DNA from: GCA-002050365 sp038235165
Lineage (GTDB): Bacteria; Acidobacteriota; Blastocatellia; Pyrinomonadales; Pyrinomonadaceae
Direction: 5' to 3'
DNA length: 64,000 bases
Assembly: GCA_038235165.1 (NCBI GenBank)
Contig: JBBSUG010000003.1
Location: forward strand, 62,001 to 126,000
Below the pieces are notes generated by a model that saw nothing but the letters and a program-made list of their open reading frames with translations, was not told the origin of the DNA and did no database searches. The position numbers and the translations under genes are program-made. Below are positions 8,203-16,923 of the stretch, in pieces. The first letter of the stretch is position 1. Each line of letters starts with the position of its first letter.

Positions 8203-9108
8203 ATGGATATTGTAAATAAAACTAATTTAATCGAGTACAAAACAGAAATTTATGTGAAAAAAGTTTTGGCGGGTAATATCGAAAGCGTCCGCTTGCAGCT
8301 GACAAATGCAATAGAATCTCTAGGTTATGACGTTATCGAAGAAGACCCGAATATTATCGCCCGACGCGGCGCAAAAGGTTGGGGAATCTGGTCGAGTTCG
8401 GCAGATGTTCTTGATTATCCGATAACTTTAACGATTCGTCTGAAATCCATCAGCGAAAATTCTACACGCGCCACATTTGATTATTTGATAAAACATCCGT
8501 GGCTCAACGAAGGCGACAAAAATGTCGTTGTGCAGGAAGCAAAAACAATCGCGGCGATTTCAAAAAAACAGGCAGTTGAAAAAATGTGTTCGGTCTGCGA
8601 AATGGAATCAACGGATGATTCGAAGTTTTGCCGAAAATGTGGTGCGCCGCTGACTTCCGAGCAATCGGAATTGGAGGTTTTGCGAATGATGGCGGAGATT
8701 CGCGCCGGAAAAGCCTCAGTGGTCACGTCCTCGTTTCTGATGATAATTTCTGCAATTTTGCTCGTTGTTGCTTTCGTATTAAATAATCTGGGACTTTTGA
8801 ACCCGGAGACATTCATAATATTTCTTTCGATTGGCGGATTAAGCATCTTGCTTGCAACAATTTCATCTTTTTTCGGTTGGAACCGCCTCAAACGAGCTTT
8901 GGAAACCCCCGAAATTCAGACGCGCCATCTTCCCCGCCATCTTCCTGAATCTCTTACCACGAGTGAGTTTCAAGAATTGCCGCCGCACAGAGTTCCGGCT
9001 TCAGTTACCGAAGGCACGACAAATCTGCTTGATGAAGAATGGAAAAACTATCGTGAAAAAGAAAAAGTTCCGGCTTCGAACCGTCGCAACACAAATAATT
9101 TAGATTAA
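8203..9108 (+). CDS. Zinc-ribbon protein with two transmembrane helices, function unknown
   Basis: I do not recognise the family beyond its zinc ribbon. From the ATG at 8203 the protein has 301 residues; a TTG at 8188 would add five. Residues 1-120 form a soluble domain with the pattern of a small alpha/beta fold. A CxxC-x12-CxxC zinc ribbon (CSVC and CRKC, about 129-147) follows. Two hydrophobic helices lie at about 173-193 and 204-226 (FLMIISAILLVVAFVLNNL and FIIFLSIGGLSILLATISS), and a hydrophilic tail ends the protein. This layout is common in bacterial zinc-ribbon membrane proteins of unknown role. A short overlapping frame from the ATG at 8169 stops after 16 codons and is probably not real. 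It is divergent from the RNase E/G gene and about 90 bp upstream of the DNA polymerase gene on the same strand. Confidence 0.75.
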   Translation: MDIVNKTNLIEYKTEIYVKKVLAGNIESVRLQLTNAIESLGYDVIEEDPNIIARRGAKGWGIWSSSADVLDYPITLTIRLKSISENSTRATFDYLIKHPWLNEGDKNVVVQEAKTIAAISKKQAVEKMCSVCEMESTDDSKFCRKCGAPLTSEQSELEVLRMMAEIRAGKASVVTSSFLMIISAILLVVAFVLNNLGLLNPETFIIFLSIGGLSILLATISSFFGWNRLKRALETPEIQTRHLPRHLPESLTTSEFQELPPHRVPASVTEGTTNLLDEEWKNYREKEKVPASNRRNTNNLD

Positions 9109-9200
9109 ATCTCCTCTCAAATATCGAGTTGCGGCTTTTAGAGTGCAAACATTAAAAACCTCCGATTTACGATTCACAAAAAACCATTTACCATAAAAAT

Positions 9201-10976
9201 ATGGAGATTTATTTTCAGATTATCACCGACGCGGAAGTTTTGCAGGCGGCGTGTGACCAACTCAGAACGGAAGATTACCTCGGTTTCGACACGGAGACGA
9301 CCGCGCTCGACCCGTATCAAGGTGAAATTCGGCTCGTCCAGTTGAGCAACGGCAAAGACACGAAAGTTATTGATTTGAAACCGTTTGCGGCGCGGGGCGA
9401 TCTGCGGACATCAGCCGAACTCGCGCCGCTGCGCGAACTTCTCGCCGCCCCCAAACCGATAAAAATCGCGCACAATGCGAAATTTGACGCAAAATGGGTG
9501 AAACATCATCTGAACGTCGAATTGAACGGCGTTTTCGACACTTTGCTCGCCAGTCAGTTGATCGCGGCGGGCGATCAAGATCGCCGCCATTCACTTGCCG
9601 AAGTTGCGAGTTATTTTCTCGGCACGGAACTCGACAAATCAGAACAGGTCAGCGATTGGGGCGCGGCGGAACTTTCGCATTCGCAAATCGAATACGCCGC
9701 CAGAGATGCGGCGACGATGGTGCCGCTGCGCGAAAAAATGCTGGAAAAATTGAAATCCGACCAGTTGATTCAAGTCGCCAAACTCGAATTCGACTGCGTG
9801 ATGCCGATTGCCGCGATGGAACTCAACGGTTTTTATTTGGATGAAGCGCGGTGGCGCGAACAATTGGACAAAGTGAAAATCGCGCAGGGAAGCGTCGCCA
9901 TCGAACTTCAGCAGATGCTTTCCGCCGGTGTCGCGCAAGCGTCGCTGTTCGGCGTGGCGGAAATCAATCTCGACTCGCAGGCGCAGGTTTCCGACGCGCT
10001 CAGAAATCTCGGCGTTCCAGTTCCGGCGACGACGCGCGGCTGGCAGTTACAGCCGCTGGCAATTGATTATCCGGTCGTCGCCAAGCTGCTCGAATATCGC
10101 GGTGTGGCAAAATCGCTGTCGAGTTTCGGCGAAAATATTCTGGAATTTATCAAACCGCAAACCGGCAGAATCCACGCTGATTTTCGTCAAATCGGTGCGC
10201 CGACCGGTCGCTTTAGCTGCTCGAAACCGAATATTCAGCAGATTCCGCACGAACAGGAATATCGCCGCTGTTTTCGTGCGCCGGACGGCAGAAAGTTAAT
10301 TACCGCCGATTATTCGCAGGTCGAACTGCGAATTTTGGCGGAATTCTCGAACGACGAAAATTTTATCAAAGCCTTCAAATCGGGCGAAGATTTTCACACG
10401 ACGACCGCCGCACAGGTTTTCAATATTAAGCCTGAAGAAGTTACGTCAGAGCAGCGTTCGTTCGCCAAACGCCTGAATTTCGGCGTGATTTACGGCATCG
10501 GTTCGCAGCGATTCGCGCTGATGACGGGGTTGACGCAAACCGAAGCTGAAAACATTATGCGCCGCTATTTTGCGACGTATCGCGGACTCGATGCGTGGCT
10601 GCGCGATGCGGCGCGTTCCGTTATCGCCAACCGCGTGGCACGCACCGCCTCCGGCAGAATGGCGCGTTTTCGTTTTGATGAAGAAGACCGCAAAGCCGTC
10701 TCGCTGGCGCAGCGAAACGGTAAAAATATGCCGATTCAGGGCAGTTCCGCCGATATTTTGAAACGCGCACTGCGGATTTTGCACGACCAAATCAGCGGCA
10801 CTTCCGCCAAACTCGTCAACGTCGTTCACGACGAAATCATCGTCGAAGCCGACGCGGACGAAGCCGAACAAATCGCCGAAAAACTAGACCGGGCAATGTG
10901 CGCGGCGGGCGAAGAATACATCAAAAAAGTTCCGGTCAAAGTTGACGTGACGATTTCCGACGAGTGGACGAAGTAA
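9201..10976 (+). CDS. DNA polymerase I-like, 3'-5' exonuclease plus polymerase, no 5' nuclease domain
   Basis: A 591-residue Klenow-like family A polymerase. The N-terminal DEDDy exonuclease keeps DTETT (about 30), HNAKFDAKW (about 92) and the YAARD motif (about 170), so proofreading residues are present. The polymerase core has motif A TADYSQVELRILAEF (about 370), motif B RSFAKRLNFGVIYG (about 424) and motif C VVHDEIIVEAD (about 545). There is no FLAP/5'-nuclease domain, and the length fits the short family A group also found in Aquifex rather than the roughly 900-residue E. coli PolA. In the cell it could fill gaps in repair, with primer removal done by a separate nuclease. Whether the genome also has a full-length polA cannot be seen. 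No partner gene for primer removal lies nearby. Confidence 0.93.
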   Translation: MEIYFQIITDAEVLQAACDQLRTEDYLGFDTETTALDPYQGEIRLVQLSNGKDTKVIDLKPFAARGDLRTSAELAPLRELLAAPKPIKIAHNAKFDAKWVKHHLNVELNGVFDTLLASQLIAAGDQDRRHSLAEVASYFLGTELDKSEQVSDWGAAELSHSQIEYAARDAATMVPLREKMLEKLKSDQLIQVAKLEFDCVMPIAAMELNGFYLDEARWREQLDKVKIAQGSVAIELQQMLSAGVAQASLFGVAEINLDSQAQVSDALRNLGVPVPATTRGWQLQPLAIDYPVVAKLLEYRGVAKSLSSFGENILEFIKPQTGRIHADFRQIGAPTGRFSCSKPNIQQIPHEQEYRRCFRAPDGRKLITADYSQVELRILAEFSNDENFIKAFKSGEDFHTTTAAQVFNIKPEEVTSEQRSFAKRLNFGVIYGIGSQRFALMTGLTQTEAENIMRRYFATYRGLDAWLRDAARSVIANRVARTASGRMARFRFDEEDRKAVSLAQRNGKNMPIQGSSADILKRALRILHDQISGTSAKLVNVVHDEIIVEADADEAEQIAEKLDRAMCAAGEEYIKKVPVKVDVTISDEWTK

Positions 10977-11139
10977 TTAAAATACAAAATTACAAAATGA
11001 TGTTTGGTTTTGTCGGATTATCACTCACCAGTCATATATAGGTTAGAATGAAAAACTGTTCGCTGTTACCGGTTAAAAAGCAGCGAATAATCGTCCTGTG
11101 TTGCGATTCAATCAGCCAAAATTCATCAAGTAAATATCT

Positions 11140-13911
11140 ATGAAAAAACAACTATTTTCGGTTTTCGTCATCGTCTTTTTAATCATCGCGCAATTCGCTC
11201 AAATGCAGGTGAAAGCGCAAACCCAAACTATGAATTCCAATAAATTTGACCGCAGCCGCTATGCTGTTAAATATGAAAAATTTATTCTCGACAACGGTTT
11301 GACGCTGCTCGTTCACGAAGATAAAAGCGTGCCGATTGTCGGTGTCAATATGTGGTATCACGTTGGTTCGCGCAATGAACAGCGCGGCAAAACGGGGTTT
11401 GCTCATCTGTTTGAACATTTCTTTTTTAACGGTTCGGAAAATCACCCGTCCGGTTTCCGCGAGGCGATGGACGACATCGGCGCGAATAACCGCAACGGGA
11501 CGACGAACACCGACCGGACGAATTTCTTTGAAGACGTGCCGACATCCGCTTTAGAAAGAACACTTTATCTTGAAGCCGACCGGATGGGTTTTCTCGCCAA
11601 TTATATTTCGCAGGAAATGCTCGAACGCGAACGCGGCGTGGTGCAGAACGAAAAACGACAGGGCGAAAATCAGCCGTACGGAAAAGTATTCTCCGAAATC
11701 AGCGGGAAAATTTACCCGTATTCGCACCCGTATTCGTGGTCAACCATCGGTTCGATGGAAGATTTGAACGCCGCCAAATTGGATGATGTGAAGGAATGGT
11801 ATCGAACCTATTACGGACCGAATAACGCCGTTATTTCGCTCGCCGGAGATATTTCGCCGCAGAAAGCTCTGGAATTAGTTAAAAAATATTTCGGCGGCAT
11901 CAAACCCGGACCGCCGCTAACGCGAACCGAAAAATGGATTCCCGCGCTCGACCGCAACATCCGCGACGAAATGCAGGACCTGGTGCCGCAGGCGCGAATT
12001 TATCGCGTTTACCACGCACCGGCTTGGAAGGATTTGGATTTACAGCAGTTGAGTCTGTTCGCCGATGTGCTTGCCGGTTCAAAAAGCGCACGACTCGACA
12101 AAAAATTAATTTACGAAAAAGAACTGGTCACGAATGTTTCGGCGTTCGTCAACGACGGGGAATTGGCGAGCAGTTTGAACTTTATCGCCACCGTCAAACC
12201 CGGCGTGAATCCGGCGGATGTCGAACGCGAAATGGATTTAATTATCAATGAAGCGTTGGACAAAGGCGTGACGAATGAAGAATTGCAGCGGGCGCAGAAC
12301 CGCAATCTTTCCGACTTTTTGCGCGGCACGGAACGCCTCGGCGGTTTCGGCGGACGCTCCGATATTCTGGCGGAAAGTATGACTTACGGCGGCGCACCCG
12401 ATTTTTATTTGAAAAGGCTCGAAGCGATGGCAACCGCCACGCCCGAATCCGTCAAACTGACGGCAAACAAATGGCTGCGGGCGAACAGCTACACGATGCT
12501 CGTCAAGCCGTTTGATAAATTAACCGCTGTCAAGACCGACCTCGACCGCAAAATTCTCCCTGCGCTCGACGCTGCGCCGGACATCAAATTTCCAGATGTG
12601 CAGCGGGCGAAACTCAAAAACGGCTTGAATATAATACTGCTCGAACGCCATTCCGCGCCGATTGTCAACGTCGCGCTCGCCGTTGATGCCGGTTACGCTT
12701 CGGATGCGCCCGCGAAAGCCGGTCTCGCTTCGCTGACGCTCGGACTGCTCGACGAAGGCACGAAAACACGCGATGCTTTTCAAATCGTCAACCAACTCGA
12801 TTCGCTCGGTGCGCGTTTGAATACGGCAAGTTCGCTCGATATGTCGTTTGTGCGGCTTCAGGCGACTTCAGAAAATTTGAAACCATCGCTCGGAATTATG
12901 GCAGATGTCGCGCTGAATCCGGCGTTTCCGAACGAGATTTTTACGATTCAAAAACAAAACCGCATCGCGCAGATCGGTCAGGAAAAAGCCTCGCCGAACG
13001 CTCTCGCGCTCAGAGTTTTGCCGACGATTCTCTACGGCGCAAATCACGCTTACGGTTCGCCCAATTCAGGAACCGAATCAACCGTGCAGACCATTACGCG
13101 TGACGATTTGATAAAATGGCACGCCGATTGGTTCAAACCGGGAAGTTCGACCGTGATCGTGACGGGCGACACGACGCTGGCGAAAATTACGCCGCTGCTC
13201 GAAGAAGCGTTCGGTAGTTGGAAAGCCGGAACTACTCCGGCGAAAAACTTGGCGACGGTGGCGAAAACTCCGGGCAAAAAAATCTATTTGATTGACAAAC
13301 CCGGCGCACCGCAGTCAACCATCGTCGCCGCGCACGTTTCCGAACCGAGCGGGCAAGCCGAAGATTTGGCGGGCGAACCGCTGTTCCGCAATTTCGGCGG
13401 AATGTCCACATCGCGGCTGAATCGCAATTTACGGCTCGACAAACATTGGAGTTACGGCACCAGCGGCGCACTACGCGATGCTCGCGGACAGCGCACGTTT
13501 CTCGTTCTTGCGCCGGTGCAGACCGATAAAACCAAAGAATCAATCGTCGAAATCAAAAAAGAAATCGCTGATGTCGCTGGAAATCGTCCCGTCACGGGCG
13601 AAGAATTCGAAAGCATTATGCGAAATATGACGCTCCGGCTGCCGGGAAGATTTGAAACGCTTTCATCGCTCGAATCAGCAGCGGTTGATCTGATCAATTA
13701 CAGTTTGCCGAACGATTACTGGGCGAAATACGGCGCAAAGATGCGCGGTTTGACCGAAGAGCAGCTCACCGCCGCCGGCAGGAAATTCGTTCGCCCCGAC
13801 GAAGTAATCTGGCTCGTCGTCGGCGACGCGGCAAAAATCGAAAGCGGCATTCGCTCGCTGGGTTACGGCGAAGTTATTAAACTCGATGCTGACGGAAATG
13901 TCTTAAAGTAA
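11140..13911 (+). CDS. M16 family zinc metallopeptidase (two tandem M16 units), exported
   Basis: A 923-residue protein with an N-terminal signal peptide (KKQLFSVFVIVFLIIAQFA, then cleavage near KAQ). The first M16 unit carries the inverted zinc motif HLFEH at about 88-92 inside GFAHLFEHFFFNG, with the third ligand Glu expected in ERGVVQNEKR near 165. The second unit, from about 480 (AKLKNGLNIILLERHSAPIV), lacks an HxxEH motif, as expected for the non-catalytic half of a two-domain M16 enzyme that encloses peptides in a clamshell. It probably degrades peptides in the periplasm. Convergent with the phosphodiesterase gene downstream, from which it is separated by a long perfect inverted repeat. 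The 163-bp gap upstream shows no strong promoter. Confidence 0.92.
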   Translation: MKKQLFSVFVIVFLIIAQFAQMQVKAQTQTMNSNKFDRSRYAVKYEKFILDNGLTLLVHEDKSVPIVGVNMWYHVGSRNEQRGKTGFAHLFEHFFFNGSENHPSGFREAMDDIGANNRNGTTNTDRTNFFEDVPTSALERTLYLEADRMGFLANYISQEMLERERGVVQNEKRQGENQPYGKVFSEISGKIYPYSHPYSWSTIGSMEDLNAAKLDDVKEWYRTYYGPNNAVISLAGDISPQKALELVKKYFGGIKPGPPLTRTEKWIPALDRNIRDEMQDLVPQARIYRVYHAPAWKDLDLQQLSLFADVLAGSKSARLDKKLIYEKELVTNVSAFVNDGELASSLNFIATVKPGVNPADVEREMDLIINEALDKGVTNEELQRAQNRNLSDFLRGTERLGGFGGRSDILAESMTYGGAPDFYLKRLEAMATATPESVKLTANKWLRANSYTMLVKPFDKLTAVKTDLDRKILPALDAAPDIKFPDVQRAKLKNGLNIILLERHSAPIVNVALAVDAGYASDAPAKAGLASLTLGLLDEGTKTRDAFQIVNQLDSLGARLNTASSLDMSFVRLQATSENLKPSLGIMADVALNPAFPNEIFTIQKQNRIAQIGQEKASPNALALRVLPTILYGANHAYGSPNSGTESTVQTITRDDLIKWHADWFKPGSSTVIVTGDTTLAKITPLLEEAFGSWKAGTTPAKNLATVAKTPGKKIYLIDKPGAPQSTIVAAHVSEPSGQAEDLAGEPLFRNFGGMSTSRLNRNLRLDKHWSYGTSGALRDARGQRTFLVLAPVQTDKTKESIVEIKKEIADVAGNRPVTGEEFESIMRNMTLRLPGRFETLSSLESAAVDLINYSLPNDYWAKYGAKMRGLTEEQLTAAGRKFVRPDEVIWLVVGDAAKIESGIRSLGYGEVIKLDADGNVLK

Positions 13912-13983
13912 GAAAGCTTTTGCCCACGAATCGCACGAATTAAGAAAAAAATATTCGTGCGATTCGTGGGCAAAAACTTTCTT
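13910..13983. terminator. Long inverted repeat between convergent genes (bidirectional terminator)
   Basis: Arms 13910-13940 and 13953-13983 are complementary over about 30 bp with only the odd mismatch, and the A-rich loop spans 13941-13952. It directly follows the M16 stop and ends a few bases before the stop of the minus-strand phosphodiesterase gene, so it can stop transcription from both sides. Confidence 0.8.
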
Positions 13984-13987
13984 AAAT

Positions 13988-14806
13988 CTATTTTGCGACA
14001 TCCGCCGTCCATCCTTTTTCGTTTTGAACAAATTTCTGCATTTGCGTCTGCACAAATCCGCTTTCCGCCTTTTCACATTCAAATTTCTTGACGATTAATT
14101 CGGGGTATTCAAACTCGATAAAATTAAACGAATTTGCTTCGCCGCGTCCGCGTGTCGAAGTCGCGGTTCCGGCTTGCACGACGAGTGCGCTGCGACCCGA
14201 ACCGAGTTTGTAGCGTGTTGCCGTGTGTCCGATGTGCGAGATGTGAATGTGTCCGGCGAGAAATAAATCCGCACCGCAGTCGGCGAGTTTTTCCATCGCT
14301 TGTTCGGCGCGTCCGACAACCTTATCGTTAAAACCTTCGGGCAAATCGAATGGGTGATGCGTGACGATGACTTTGAGCATTTCGTTGGGCAGATTGCAAA
14401 GTTTTTCGCGGATTGCGGCGATCTGATATTCGTTAATTCTTCCATCTTTAATGGTCAGCGAACGCGCCGTATTGATGCCGATGACGGCGATTTTTTCGTC
14501 GGCGAAAAACGGCTGTAAATCGTCGGTGATGTATTTTTTATATTTTTCGAGCGGTGAAAAAAATCTGTCGAAAACATTGTGCAGTGGAATATCGTGATTA
14601 CCCGGAACGACGATTTGCGGCGACGACAATTTGTCTAAAAAACCGCGTGCTTCGATAAACTGCGCCGACCGCGCCCGCTGGGTCAAATCGCCGGAAACGA
14701 CGGTTAAATCGGGCTTTAACTGGTTTATTTTGACGATCAATTGTTCCGCAACCGGATAATCAACGCGCCCGAAATGAATGTCCGAAATGTGAACGAGGCT
14801 TCTCAT
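13988..14806 (-). CDS. Calcineurin-like metallophosphoesterase
   Basis: A 272-residue cytoplasmic phosphoesterase. The start was set at the ATG at 14806 because MRSLVHISDIHFGR is the classic first strand and because this leaves a 2-bp gap to the stop of the preceding gene; an upstream extension would overlap that gene. All metal motifs are present: DIHFGR, VSGDLTQRA (GDxxxR-like), PGNHDI, THHPF and the final GHIHISH. The layout resembles CpdA-type cyclic nucleotide phosphodiesterases and related class III enzymes, but the substrate cannot be read from sequence. It is probably co-transcribed with the upstream lipid kinase gene. It converges on the M16 peptidase gene. Confidence 0.88.
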   Translation of the reverse strand: MRSLVHISDIHFGRVDYPVAEQLIVKINQLKPDLTVVSGDLTQRARSAQFIEARGFLDKLSSPQIVVPGNHDIPLHNVFDRFFSPLEKYKKYITDDLQPFFADEKIAVIGINTARSLTIKDGRINEYQIAAIREKLCNLPNEMLKVIVTHHPFDLPEGFNDKVVGRAEQAMEKLADCGADLFLAGHIHISHIGHTATRYKLGSGRSALVVQAGTATSTRGRGEANSFNFIEFEYPELIVKKFECEKAESGFVQTQMQKFVQNEKGWTADVAK

Positions 14807-14808
14807 TT

Positions 14809-15714
14809 TTAATTGTCCGCCTGCGGCACGATGACGCGCAGAGCAAGCGGGTGAACGCGGTAACAAAGCGGCGATTTCATCGTTTCAACTTCGCCGTCAA
14901 ACGCAACTAAAATTTGTTTTTTCTTCGTTTGGATCGTAATTTCTCCGACATCAATCGCTTCAAAATCCTTTGCCTGTCGGAGTCTTCCGAAAACAAGGCG
15001 CAAAACGAGCGCGAACAAACCTCTGCGACCGCTTTTATGCAGAAAATAAACGCTCAAAATCCCGTTGTCAATGCGTTCGCGTCTGCCGATATTAAAAAAA
15101 TCCATCGCATATTCGCCGTTGCCGACAAACACGAACGGCGTTTTAGTGATTTTTTCGCCGCTGCTATTTTTAAGTTTGACTGTTACAAAAGGATGCTGCC
15201 GCAGAATTTTTAACGCCGCCCAAAATGCTGCCGACCATTTTCCGCGACCCAGTTTTTCCTGCTGAGTTTCACGATATTTCACGATATGCGGATATAAACC
15301 GATACTCGAATTATTGATAAAAATGCGTCCGTTGACTTCGCCGACGTCAATTTCTTTCGTGTGATTCTCCGCAATTACGCGTACTGCCTCCGGCAAATCC
15401 TGCGGAATTTTTAAATCTTTGGAAAAGTTGTTCAAAGTTCCGAACGGCAAAATACCGAGAGTTTTTTTCGTTCCGACGAGTTTTCCGGCGACCGCGCTGA
15501 TCGTGCCGTCGCCGCCGCCCGCCACGATAATTTCCGCGTCGCTCTGCACCGCTTTTTCGGTGAACTCGAAGATTTCATCGCCGCTTTCGGCAATAAAAAT
15601 CTCCGCTTTCAACTTATACGCCGCAAATAAGCCGACCAATTCAATCTTCAAATGGTCGGCATTGTGATTTTTTCCCGAACCGCGATTAATGATAATTTTG
15701 ATTGGTGAGAACAT
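14809..15714 (-). CDS. Diacylglycerol kinase family lipid kinase (DagK/YegS type)
   Basis: A 301-residue soluble lipid kinase. The start at 15714 gives MFSPIKIIINRGSGKN, the normal first strand of the DAGK catalytic domain; a longer frame upstream adds residues with no family match. The nucleotide-binding block GGGDGTISAVAGKL and the following PFGTLNNFSKDL are intact. The C-terminal beta-sandwich includes FVGNGEYAMDF. The family phosphorylates diacylglycerol, sphingosine-like lipids or undecaprenol; which one applies is unknown. It precedes the phosphodiesterase gene by 2 bp, so the two are almost certainly translated from one mRNA. The enzyme would act at the inner face of the cytoplasmic membrane. 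Confidence 0.9.
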   Translation of the reverse strand: MFSPIKIIINRGSGKNHNADHLKIELVGLFAAYKLKAEIFIAESGDEIFEFTEKAVQSDAEIIVAGGGDGTISAVAGKLVGTKKTLGILPFGTLNNFSKDLKIPQDLPEAVRVIAENHTKEIDVGEVNGRIFINNSSIGLYPHIVKYRETQQEKLGRGKWSAAFWAALKILRQHPFVTVKLKNSSGEKITKTPFVFVGNGEYAMDFFNIGRRERIDNGILSVYFLHKSGRRGLFALVLRLVFGRLRQAKDFEAIDVGEITIQTKKKQILVAFDGEVETMKSPLCYRVHPLALRVIVPQADN

Positions 15715-15730
15715 AATTTGAAATTTTCTA

Positions 15731-15916
15731 TCAAACGCTTTCGCGTAAAGCAACTGCCAAATCTGCCGGAATAATCATCGGATAAAAAGTCTTTGTTTCA
15801 AACAAATAATCTTCACCCTCTTCATCAATAACACAAATCATAGCGTCGTTTTCGATTTCTGCATCCGGCACGACCTCGTATAATTTGCCGACTTCGATGC
15901 GACGCTTCAAAACCAT
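15731..15916 (-). CDS. Small acidic protein, unknown function
   Basis: A 61-residue frame with good coding character (MVLKRRIEVGKLYEVVPDAE, many acidic residues, no TM). It ends 16 bp before the lipid kinase start and reads in the same direction, so it may be the first gene of that unit. I do not recognise the family. The pattern of alternating hydrophobic residues suggests a small beta-barrel, but this is only an impression. The start at 15916 has no strong ribosome-binding site. Confidence 0.55.
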   Translation of the reverse strand: MVLKRRIEVGKLYEVVPDAEIENDAMICVIDEEGEDYLFETKTFYPMIIPADLAVALRESV

Positions 15917-15978
15917 TGTTATTTATGCAAGCTGCAAATTTTATATTCATAATTTAATTGAGACAACATTTTATATTA

Positions 15979-16884
15979 TCAAAATTCAGGAAGAATTCTT
16001 TTCGACCTCATTTTTGCTATTCTTTGTCTTTCCAAAGATTTTAACTCAGAATTCCAATCCTCAACTTTAATTTGCAATTGTTCTGTTAATAAATAAATTT
16101 CTCTTGCGTTACTTTGTTCTAAAGAATTTGCACCTGTCGTTTGATCCAAAGCCTTACGGGAGCATTCCCTCAACTCAATAATGATGTTATACAAGCTATT
16201 GACTCTAGATAACACATTACTAGATAAAATAACATTACTGTCGTGTAATAAGCTCAAAACATTCTCTAAATATCTTTCAGGCAGAATGTTTTCTGGAGAA
16301 TTTAGAATCTTCTGTTGGTTTCTAACCAATTCAAGTATTTCTTCCAAAATTTCAGATTCATTAACTTTAAGATTGTTGTTTGATTTATCTTTCTCTAATA
16401 TTTCAACTTTTACTGATTTTAGATTGGTTTCAAGTTTGTTCCACCAAGCCTCAAAAGATTTTAATAATTGAGGTTCATCTAATTTTCTCCCTTCTTCTAA
16501 ACGCTTATTAATACTCTGAATAAGTTTTAAGACATCGGGCTTTTCAAATAATGTGGACTGAAACTGTAAAAGAGGACCTTGAACTTCTGATCGTTTGACA
16601 TTGAATAAAAATGGCGAAACATTTGATTTATCAAGAGATTTAGATAAAGCTCCAGCTTCAAAATTAATCCACGGAGCATTCAAATTGTCTTTTGTGATAA
16701 TAATTATTCCGTAGCTTGAAAGTTCCAATTCGCTCGCAATATCCGAACTCCACCTTGTGCCTTTATCTATATTCTCAGACGAAACGTAAGGTTTAATTGA
16801 CTGAATTACGTCTGGAAGCCAATCTCTAAAAACACAAGCAATTTCGTGGCTTACTTCTCCAGACCAACTTATAAATACTTTCAT
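15979..16884 (-). CDS. TIR-domain protein, candidate antiviral NADase
   Basis: A 301-residue protein with an N-terminal TIR domain at about 1-130: KVFISWSGEVSHEIACVF is the first strand and helix, SYGIIIITKDNLNAPWINFE the middle, and the Glu in WINFEAGALSKS (about 76) is at the position of the catalytic glutamate of NAD-cleaving TIR domains. The remainder (about 130-301) is helical and Asn/Glu/Leu-rich with no recognised domain; it may sense a trigger or oligomerise. Bacterial TIR proteins commonly act in phage defence by depleting NAD or making cyclic ADP-ribose signals. Base composition is strikingly AT-rich compared with the neighbouring genes, which suggests recent acquisition. There is no other defence gene beside it, so it would be a one-gene system or an orphan. 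Confidence 0.8.
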   Translation of the reverse strand: MKVFISWSGEVSHEIACVFRDWLPDVIQSIKPYVSSENIDKGTRWSSDIASELELSSYGIIIITKDNLNAPWINFEAGALSKSLDKSNVSPFLFNVKRSEVQGPLLQFQSTLFEKPDVLKLIQSINKRLEEGRKLDEPQLLKSFEAWWNKLETNLKSVKVEILEKDKSNNNLKVNESEILEEILELVRNQQKILNSPENILPERYLENVLSLLHDSNVILSSNVLSRVNSLYNIIIELRECSRKALDQTTGANSLEQSNAREIYLLTEQLQIKVEDWNSELKSLERQRIAKMRSKRILPEF

Positions 16885-16923
16885 AATTAGACTTTTCCTT
16901 TGTGCTGATTCGCAAAAAAAAAA

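Noticed and set aside
8169..8219. A 16-codon frame starting at the ATG at 8169 before the zinc-ribbon gene
   Set aside because: Too short, no ribosome-binding site, and it ends inside the gene; most likely chance.
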